Shown: positions 1 to 10,200 of the stretch, piece after piece
Position numbering within the stretch: the first letter of the stretch is position 1
How the letters are laid out: every line of letters begins with the position of its first letter
Assembly: GCA_934047225.1 (NCBI GenBank)
Contig: OW203990.1
Coordinates: 26,639,045 to 26,703,044, forward strand
Origin: Ypsolopha sequella
Lineage: Eukaryota; Arthropoda; Insecta; Lepidoptera; Ypsolophidae
Length of the DNA stretch: 64,000 bases
Direction of reading: 5' to 3'
The notes under the pieces: generated by a model
The model's input: the letters and a program-made list of their open reading frames with translations, nothing else
Databases searched by the model: none
What the model was told of the DNA's origin: nothing
Made by a program: the position numbers and the translations under genes

Positions 1-232
1 CTGCAGAGACCATCTGGATTATATTGATGGGAAGATACATATCACATAGAGGCAGGCCCGTAGTCAGGGGTACGCCAGGGTAGGATAGCCTGCTCTGGAA
101 AATGTTGAGTTTGCCCTAGCCGCTAGCCAGAGCTTGCTAAGTATTTCTAAATTTTGATTTAATAATAATAACGAAACAAATAAAGTATCATTTACCAGAG
201 GGTCGATTCAGAGAACAAGAAACAGTTTTGTC

Positions 233-430
233 CGGAAACACGGCTCGGCCTTCGGCCTCGCTGATCATACTGTAATATATCCGAGGATGAAATCAGTCAT
301 AAAAAATACTTCATTCGGAAACGCGGCTCGGCCTTCGGCTTCGCTAAACATATTGTAATATATCCGAGGATGAAATCAGTTATATAAAATCCTTCATTCG
401 GAAACGCGGCTCGGCCTTCGGCGTCCCAAA
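233..430. repeat. 83-bp tandem repeat, about 2.4 units
   Basis: Units start at 233, 316 and 399 with CGGAAACNCGGCTCGGCC and carry TGTAATATATCCGAGGATGA. The third unit is cut short. The first two differ at only a few positions. Confidence 0.85.
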
Positions 431-771
431 AGACACTTTATCTGGGGATAAAATAGGTGCACCAGAATCAAATACGTTCTATAAAAATAATTTCCGAAAA
501 ATATTGACTGATTCTAAAGGACTACACAAACACTGCTCAAAACTCTGTACTATTTTTTTTATTTTAACCGTGTACAGTACAATAAGGTGTGTATTCATCC
601 ATGCATTCACTAAATCAACGCGAGCGAAGCCGCCGGCAAAAGCTACTGGTGGATAATTTCAGCTTTCAAATAAATTGGCTAATTTTTTCCAAATAAGAAA
701 GTAAATTTTATATTTTGGAATGGAACTTTTGGTATGTTTTGTATCATTTTTAATTTCATCTACATATATAG

Positions 772-830
772 GCCAATACCGCAGTGCTTAAAGGCTAAAG
801 TTTACAACCAGTGCGTCCTTCCAGTGATGA
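772..830 (+). pseudogene. RTE LINE reverse transcriptase scrap
   Basis: The stretch encodes IPQCLKAKVYNQCVLPVM, almost identical to part of the minus-strand RTE element at 2.6 kb but in opposite orientation. Only about 20 codons remain. Confidence 0.7.
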
Positions 831-1052
831 CAAAGCTGAAAAATGATGAAAAAGCCTAAAATTTATTTGATTGAATTATTCCACTTTCGCGAGTAATTAT
901 GGTTTTGAGATATGTATGAAGTACGATTCGGAGCGGGTTCTTAAGCAGATAACACATCGATATCCTTATTTACAAACGTACGTACAGCGCCATCTACGTA
1001 GTGTACAAACAACCTAAACAACGATATATTTATAAAAATCCCAATCACTTAC

Positions 1053-1247
1053 CTGAGATATCTGTAGTACTCGATTAAGTACCAAGGCTTATAGAACTGG
1101 TCTTGATAGGCGTTCTCTCCGTGACGCAAGTAGGTCGTCTTACTGATGTAGACTCCGTGCAGGTTGAGCCGGCTGCGGTCTATGTACATGTCGCGCCAGG
1201 ACGTGAACCCGTGAGCTTTCGGTATGCCGCAGTCTATGCCCCAAGTC
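1053..1247 (-). CDS. FBXO9: FBXO9 exon with the conserved C-terminal block
   Basis: Acceptor ttttccag before GACTTGGGGC and donor CTCAG/gtaagtg. The translation TWGIDCGIPKAHGFTSWRDM, then GVYISKTTYLRHGENAYQDQ and FYKPWYLIEYYRYLR, matches the block after the F-box in FBXO9. It is the last exon of this gene in the window: nothing between 1 and 1052 continues the reading frame. Confidence 0.88.
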
Positions 1248-4200
1248 CTGGAAAAATAGAGAAAGGTGAAAGAAAGCCGTGAGGCTTAACCTGTCTAAAA
1301 AGCATGTATTTGTGCCTGCAGTACGAATACGACATGATTGGAAGGTCGTCGGTGAAAAGTGGGTGCCTGAGCACTGGGAATACCTCTGTCGCCCCCCTGG
1401 TAAACACAATATATCGTGACGATGTATGTATTCATTGATATCATCATCCAGATATCATGTTCTTTGCCAAACAAGTAAAAGCAACGACAACTCATGCTGC
1501 CGAGCTCCCGAGCGAGGCAGCGTCGAGGTGCGAGCCGAACACCCAGCAGAGTATTAGCAAAGTGTCCTTTGTGTGCGAGGGTGTCTTTGCGGCTAGAGTA
1601 TTGTGCGGTCTTTACCTTGTCAAAAATCCTTGTTGTGCGGTCTTTCTGATTATGCGGACGTCCGCATAATATTTTGGCAGACCTTTAAATATAGCTATCG
1701 AATCGTCGTGCTCTGATTGGTCGACTGGTGAAATCTGGGAGAATTTCAATAAGGTGGCGCACAACCAGTATTTCTGTCAAGTTGAGTTAACACATGCAAA
1801 AATATAGTTCAAGTGTGTAACCACCACGTGGCGCCACCAGTCCAAAAAATGTATAACTTAGTACGTAAATGATAAAATGCGGACGTCAAAGTAGGACCGC
1901 ACTTTATACAAATAACGAACCAACCTTACTTTCTCGTGTGTAAAAAACAAATGTGACTTAAAGTAATCATCTCAAAATGCGAAATTTAAAATAAGACCGC
2001 ACTTTATACATAAATTGAATTCACCCTACTTCTTGGTGTGTGAAAAACAAGTCTGAGGTAAGGTAAGCACCTAAATATAAGTTTATTTTTTATCCAAATT
2101 CATTCTGGATAGTCAGTAAGTGTTCAGTATCAAGGTCCGATGACCCTTTTTGTTAAATACGTATTATTTTTTGTTTTCCTTGCAAACGCAAGCCCATCCA
2201 TCAGCCCATATTCGTCCACTGCTGGACATAGGTCTCCCCAATATTACGCCACTCTTGGCGGTCCTCAATCATCCTCATCCAGCCGCCACCCGCAACGTCC
2301 TTCAGATCGTCAGTCCAGCAGGCACGAGGGTGGCCTACGCTGCGCTTTGCTGTACGTGGTCTCCATTACAATGGCTTACGGCCCCAACGGTTCTCACGTC
2401 GGCGACAAATATGGCTAGTCCACTGCCACTTCAACTTACTGATTCGGCAGGCTATGTCGGTCACCTTCGATCTCTGATGGATATCTTCGTTTTGGATTTT
2501 TCCATCAGAGATATCCCAAGCATAGCCCGCTCCATAGCTCGTTGAGCGACCTTAAATCGGCGGATCAAGCCTTTAGTAAAAAACCACGTCTCAGCACCGT
2601 ACGTCATCACTGGAAGGACGCACTGGTTATATACTTTAGCCTTTAAGCACTGCGGTATTGGCGACGTAAATATGTGACGCAACTTCCGGAATGCTGCCCA
2701 TCCAAAGCATATTCTTCTGTCAGCCTCGGAGTTGAAGTTGTTTTTACACAGCAGGATAGCTTGACCCGGGTAAACATATTTTTGAACAACTTCGATGCTG
2801 ACATTGTCGACGGTTACTGGCCTTTGGATGACATGACAGTTGAACATGACCTTAGTCTTATTCAAGTTCATCCGCAGGCCCACTCGTCTAGAAGAATCAC
2901 TTAGGCTGCGCATCATTTCCTCCAGTTCTTGCAGCGATTCCGCCATTATGACGATGTTATCGGCAAAGCAAAGATGTGAAATGTACTCTCCGTTCACATT
3001 TATGCCTCGACCATGCCAGTTCAGTGTTTTAAAGACGTCCTCCAGCGCAGCGGTAAACAGTTTTGGGGAAATAAAATCCCCCTATCTCACGCGCTCAAGG
3101 CGTATCGGTCTTGTTAGTACACCCTGTACTTTGAAGGACATGGAAACGGAGTCATACAGACATTTCAGCATCTCCACGTAACGCCAGTCAACTTGGCATT
3201 GCTGCAAGAACTGCAGAACAGACCAAGTTTCAATGGAGTCGAAGGCTTTCTCGTAGTCCACAAACGCTAGACATAAAAGCTGTTTTTACTCCTGTGTTTT
3301 CTGTATGATTTGCCTAAGCGTATGAATGTGACCCACGGTGCTGTAGCCTTTTCGAAACCCAGCCTGCTCTGGAGGTTGGAAGTCGTCGAATCGTTGGGCG
3401 AGACGATTTGTGATAACTCTTGAGAAAAGCTTGTAGGTGTGGTTCAGGAGCGCGATTAGCCTATAGTTCTTCAGTAGCATTTTGTCCCCTTTCTTGAAGA
3501 ACAAAATTACCAGGCTCCTGTTCCACTTTTTTGGCGTAGTTCCGGTGCGAATGACGGCATTAAAGAGGTCCTGTAGCTGTCTGAGTATAGGGTAACCTCC
3601 AGCTTTCAGGGGTTCGGTTGTGATGCCATCTTCGCCCGGCGCCTTGTTGTTTTTTAGCTGCTCAAGAGCTATCCTAATCTCGCCCATTTCGACATCCGGG
3701 AGTTCATCGGTGTAGTGGCTTAACAAAGGTGCACGTTTGTCGTCCTGATTGCGGTAAGTTGGCTTGGGAGCGTGTGAAAGATATAGGAGCCCATAGAAAT
3801 TCTCGATTTCAGTGAGGATTTCTGGCATAGAGGTTCTACTGTCAGATGTCTTCAGCTTCGTCAGATTAGTCCTTCCCAACAGCTGGGCAAAAACTTTTGA
3901 GCCTTTGTTTCGCTCAATTGATGCTTTAATGATGCGAGTGTTATGTCGGCGCAGGTGAAAACGAATTTGCCTTTTAACGCGCTTATTAAAAAGGGGGTAA
4001 TCTGCCGAATCTGAAGACATTTCCCGTCTTTGCCTCATCAGGTCCGAAGTTCCGCTTGAAATCTTGGACTCCTTATTCTTTCGCTCGGGCTTAAAATAAG
4101 CCCTGCCAACTTCGCGCACGACATTCGTGAAATTGTTAGCAAGCTGGTCGAAGTCTTCAGTGGTTTCCTACAAGATAAATCGGTTCTAAAGTTCCATTTG

Positions 4201-7200
4201 GAATTTCTCGGATCCCGCAGCGGTTTGGCACAGAGAAGGATGGAGCTTAAACTTTATCAGGCGGTTTCTCTCCAGCTGTAAGTTGATATTCAAGATGCTT
4301 CGGACAAGTCGGTGATCGCTTCTGGTACTAAACCTATTGATCACGGAGACATCTTGGAATATGTGCTTTTGATTCGTCATGATGAAGTCTATCTCATTTT
4401 TTGTCTTACCATCGGGGCTTCGTCAGGTCCACTTCCTTTGGGGCTTTTTTTGAAGAATGAATTCATCAAATAGAGCTCCTGGCTTTCAAGGAAGCTAACC
4501 AGCATCTGACCCCTAGGGTTTCTACAGCCATAGCCATGCGGTCCGATTACCGATTCACCACACTCATCTCATGTACCCCCACTTTGGCGTTGAAGGCCTT
4601 TATAACAACGCTATGATGTGTCTTAGTGGTGTTATTTTTGGCCGTGGTAATGTAATCATATTTGGCCTCGACATCATTATCGGGGTCTCTCGACGTGGGG
4701 GCATACACTTAGATGACTTTAAGAGAATATCTCTTGTTAAGTCTGAGAACAAGATATGCCACCAGAGAGGAGACACTGCCGATTTCTAACACGTTGCTAG
4801 TGAGGTCTTTGTTGACCAGCATGCCAACTCCACCGACAGACAATTGATCGCCCTCTCGATAGCAGAGCAGGTGTCCTGACTCCAGGGTTATCGTGTCCTC
4901 ACCCGCTCGTCAGACTTCTGAAAGCCCCAGAATATGCCAGTTTATTCTAACTAACTCTGACTCGAACTCAGCGAGATGTCTGTCCTCCTGTCACGTCCGT
5001 GCATTAAACGTCATCAAAAAGAGTCAACGGTGTAGGTGACCATTCAACCGGAGATTCTTAGCACCCTCTGCCCCACCGTTACCGCAACCGCAACGCAAGC
5101 CCAACACGGGTCAATTACTAGTCTGGCCAGGGAAACGTGTCACAACAAAGCGCGGCAAATTTAAAAATTAATCCTTAGGAAAACTTTCGAAAAACAGCTG
5201 GGATAGTATGAATTAGGCTATATCAACAAAAGCCACCTCCGTCCACCCATCAGCCCCTATTCGTCCACTGCTGGACATAGGCCTCCCCAATATTACGCCA
5301 CTCTTGGCGGTCCTCAGTCATCCTCATCCAGCTGCTACTCGCAACGTCTTTCAGATCGTCACTCCAGCGGGCACGAGGACGGCCTACGCTACGCTTTGCT
5401 GTACGTGATCTCCATTCCAATGCCTTTCAGCCCCAACGGTTATCATGCCGGCGACAAATATGGCCAGTCCAAGGGTGGTGTCCAAAACCATTATAGTGCG
5501 AACGGTGTGTTATTCCGTACGTAAGATCACCAAAGTGCGGACGGAGCGTATAATTTAGTACGGTATTTCATCAAAATGCGGCCGCTGTGTAATTTCGTTC
5601 ACAAAACCATCAACGTACGGACGTTGTGTTATTTCGTACGTTAACCCACTAAAGTGCGGACTCTGTGTATTAACGTCCGCAAAACCCTTGTTGAGCGGAC
5701 GGCCCGCACAATATTTTAGGACCGCACAAGCCGTATTTTTGACATGAATTTTGATTGCTTCTATCTCCGTCTCCAGTAAGTGTTAACGAAATTCTGTTAG
5801 ATGTTCATGCTAGAAAAAGACAGCCGTACATTGTGTAAGCAAATACACTCGCCTAAGTCAACGGGAAAGGTAGGACCGCACAATGAGGATTTTGGTACAA
5901 GTCCGCACAACATATGTCCCGCGAACAAGGGTGTATGAGAGGGTGTGTGTGTGTGTGTGCGACTTATCTCATACCTAATACACAGAACTGCCCCAGATAT
6001 TCTGCTCTGTGGACGCAAAGGACAAGCCACGACAAGTCATACTGGCGCGCTCGGAAGCAGCGTCGAAGTGCAAGTACAAGTCGTGACAAGTCATGCAAGT
6101 CATACGTGGAGATGCGAATTGTATAAGCAGAAGTGCCTGGTATGTCTAGTCTCGTACCTAATACACACAGTACGCCAGATATTTTGTTCTCTGGCAGCCA
6201 AGTACAATACAAGCCACGGCCAGTAACCGGTCGGCCACAGCTTCAGGCTTCGAGAGGCGCGCCAAGCGGTTCTTCTGGCGACGGCGCCGGCGGAGAGAAC
6301 AAATGTATGAAGTTGTATAGAGCCAGCCGTGGGTCACCGCTCGCGCCTCTTGTCCGGCTTCGAGTGACTTGCGCTCTCGGGACAGCGGTGTGCGGGGAGG
6401 CGGGCGATTGAAACAGTGATCGAACGCACAGGACGAACCTAGTGTCGAGCGCTTTGAGCGAGCGAGCGCGCTATACATCCGATGCGGTAGAAGGCGCCGA
6501 CGGGTGTCGTGGCAGGGTAAAGCCCGTCGCAAAAACCGCCTGGAAGCGCAGCAAGAAGCGCCGCCAGAAGACCACCCAGCGGAGTATTAGCAGTGTTCCT
6601 TGTGTGCGAGGGTGTATGTGTGCTTGTGTGTGTGTGCGACTCATCTCATACCTAATACACAGAATGCGCCAGGTATTCTGCTCTGTGGACGCAAAGGACA
6701 AGCCACGACAAGTCATACTGACGCGCTCGGAAGCCGCGCCGGAGTACAAGTACAAGTCGTGACAAGTCATGCAACTCATACGTCAAGCAGAAGTGCCTGG
6801 TATCTCTAGTCTCGTACCTAATACACAGAGTGCGCCAGATATCCTGTTCTCTGGCAGCCAAGTACAAGCCGCGACAGGTCATGCTGGCGCGTTCGAGTGA
6901 GGCCGCGTCGAGATGCGAGCCGACCACCCAGCGGAGTATTAGCAGGAGTACCTCGTATGGGAGCCAGGAGATGTGTCCACCCTGCTGACATTACATAAGT
7001 TTTAAGTGTAGCACTTTATACTTTCTATATGTAGGGTTAATTCGGTACTACCACGTTTTAAGTCAATTTTCGACTCAATAGTCAAAAGTAAATAACTATA
7101 TACATTACTTGCTACTTGATCCAACCACAAGACTTTATTTATTTTTGTGGTTAAAAGAAAACTAGATTATTACTTATTTGTTATTTGAATTGCGTCACCA

Positions 7201-10200
7201 ATGCTGCGCTGGAGGAAATACCATACCCCTACCACACCTACCTGAATTTTTATTTAATGTTGCGTCGAAAAATTTCCCTGGATTTTTTTTCTAACTAAGA
7301 AGACGGGCATGAAGATAGTCACAGATGACGTCGCGGTCACGCATTCTCGGAGTGTCGACGAGGAAGGGCAGGTGTGCGGGGGTGACAACTAACTTCAAGC
7401 GCGCCTTTACTAACTGTAATAGGTACAGGAATTATGCCATTACCCTCTGAGCAAACTCAGTGTCGCAAAGTCGTCCCTTCTTGGCGAGTATGCGCTGCAG
7501 GCGCGCCACCAGATCCACGTCACCGTCCAGCTGATCATCCTCGTCGCTGGGCGGCTCCTCCAGGGCAGGCGGATCATCAGCCGTCTCCGGAACCACTGCG
7601 GGCGAAATGCAACAGTTATCTACCTTTCAAATGGTCATGTGCATCTTAGCAAGAAAATTACAATGAAAAAATTGCCGCTCGGTAAATTGATTTCGTCTCA
7701 GACAGGTTACTTTTGCATTGAGATGGTAGTCGAAAACAAAGGGACAACCGGAACTACAGAGCATACAAACTTGAAATTTGCCAAATACCTAGGTTTCTTA
7801 TACGACGTAGACTATGAAATGATTTTCTGAAAATCAAATTATAAAGGTGATACCGGCGCGAAGCTTCAGCGCGAAGACTTTGCCGTGGGCAAAAGGTTAA
7901 TAAACTTTTAAAACCAAGTTCACCATCATAATTATAGCCCTATCTCTCCACAGCCAGTTTTAGGATTCCGACGAAAAATTTTCTATGATTTTTCACTTTT
8001 CATTCCGGGACGTTGCTTGTTTTGAACACAATGTTCAGATAAACGCCACCTAATCCTGCAGGTAAGAGAGATTATGTACCTTCCGGTGTGTCGGCGCCGC
8101 GCTCGCTGCTGTCATACAGCTGCTGCTCCACGTCCGGCAACAGCTGCACAGCTCGCTTGTAGTGTTGGACAGCTTCGTAATGCTTGCCACCTCGCTCGAG
8201 CGCCACGCCGCGAAGGAACAGAGCCTTGGCCTGGGGTATATTACATCATTTTACTGTTTGGACTGTTGAAAAATGCATCAGAGTCAAGTGCCAATTCGTT
8301 CATTCATTAAATTCATGATAACTGCGTTGGATACAGGGGTTGCCATCTGTAAAATGTATAAACTAGAACAGGGAGCTCGAAAACCCCAGATTTTCGAGTG
8401 TAAAACACGGACATATCTGTCTATTTTCCTTTTAATTCACAAATAAAATAAGTATAAACTTATTTATAAAACCAAATATTTTCTCTCATCATTCAACATT
8501 AAACAAATCATCTAAGAACTTTACTCTTTCTTTTTGTGTTTTGATAAGAAAATTAAAACTTATTAGTGTTTTCTCGTTTCTAAAAAAATCTTGGAACAAA
8601 ACAACTATAAATCTTCTAGTAAAGCTAAAGTATAAACCCAGACAGTATGCAAAACCCTGCCTGGACGCTCTGCTCCCCGGACTCCCTCCAATCTAGGACA
8701 AATCCGGGAAAACCCAGACGGATGGCAACTCTATATATACAATACAGGTCTAACGTAAGGTTAAACGTTAAGCTTAAGGTTAAGCTTAGCGCAAAATGCA
8801 TAACTTAACTATGTTTTTCTTGTTTAGACATTTAAAATTGAAAAGCATTTTTGTCTGTTGCATTTGACGCCAAAAGTTAAGTATTAGTGAGGTTTATCTC
8901 GCCAACTCAATTAAATGGGCCCCCCAAATGGTCGCTCACACGGAGAGATAAGGGGGCAACATTTGCTGAGCGGCTAAAGGGTAGAGAGGTGTCACTGGAC
9001 TTTAAACGACGATCATTTGCTCCCTGAGGGTCCAGCATCATTTGCCCACTCGCCACTTACGTTTCACATCCACTCTTCGAGCATATAGCTCTTGTTACTC
9101 CACTTTGACCGGCCTCCCACGGCAAGCCAGAGGTGGGGGATCTGTCCCTCGTCATTGTTCACTCCAGCCGGCGAATAAAGGCAAGCAGAAGATGAGGAAC
9201 AGGATCTTCCCCCTGCATAATGCTATTGCCCTGTTAGCCGTGTTAGTTTTGTACATGTTGCCTGCCTCTCACGTGGCCTGATGTTCGGCTTGGCCGTAGG
9301 TAAAACCGAGGTTATTCATCATTACATTACTGTTTGATAAAGGAGTGGATAATGTTTCTGACTAGTGACGGGCATCGGCGTCACTGGTGCGAGGGTTCCA
9401 TAACCACCCTCAGACACCACTAATTTTATGTTAAAGGGCGATATTAGCAGCTGGAACAGGGGCCCATAAGCTGTCCCAGATCTATAATCTACAAATATCT
9501 TATATTCTACAAAATATAGTACAAAATGTCCTACCAGACAATTGTATGATGACCTCATCAGCTAGTCCTCGCACGAAGTCCTTTCGCACGTGGACTCCAA
9601 GGCGTTCCGATGTTGTGGCACGTGGTTCACCTTCCACGAAGAATCTAAACACGACCCACCTAACCCTGGATGCATCCAAACCCAGAAGAAATGGTAATTG
9701 ACAAGTCCACTTGTTGCACACCGCGTGTATATAGGTTATGTCACACACACACAGGAAATACGCTAAAAGTGGCCTTCACGCCAAAATATTGTCAGACCCT
9801 GACCCAATAATGTTTTTTACGATGTCCACATCGATTTTCCTTGTATTAAACCATTAATCTTAAAATCGACCTCGATCTTTTCCCAAACACGTCCTATCCC
9901 AGGTTTTTGACAGCTCCAAGTGGGAGAAGTGTTACCACACACAAAAAACAACATCGTTGACCGAACACTCGACTGATGCGTTCTAAAAATATACATTTTA
10001 TTCTTAACAATTACCTTATCTTCATCGTTCTCAGGCAAGGGTTCCACTTCTTGCTTGTCTGGGTCCTCCTTGACAGCTGGCAGCTGTCGCTGAGAGGACG
10101 GAGTAGAGACCAGCTCCCGCTGCCACTGCTGACGGAAATATGCGAGAGCATCCTCTTCTTCTTTAATCTGAAACATTATTGGACATGAATCATTCCTTTT

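Larger units (their letters stand above)
1..1052. repeat. Repeat-filled spacer or intron at left edge
   Basis: No gene is seen. It holds an 83-bp tandem repeat (about 233-430), a repeat piece containing GAGCGAAGCCGCCGGCAAAAG (about 617-645, also at 34831-34858), and at 772-830 a plus-strand scrap of RTE reverse transcriptase (IPQCLKAKVYNQCVLPVM). Confidence 0.6.

Noticed and set aside
6133..6532. Overlapping GC-rich ORFs of up to 124 codons on both strands
   Set aside because: They are by-products of F-box exon fragments and GC-rich repeat DNA. No domain or splice logic supports them.
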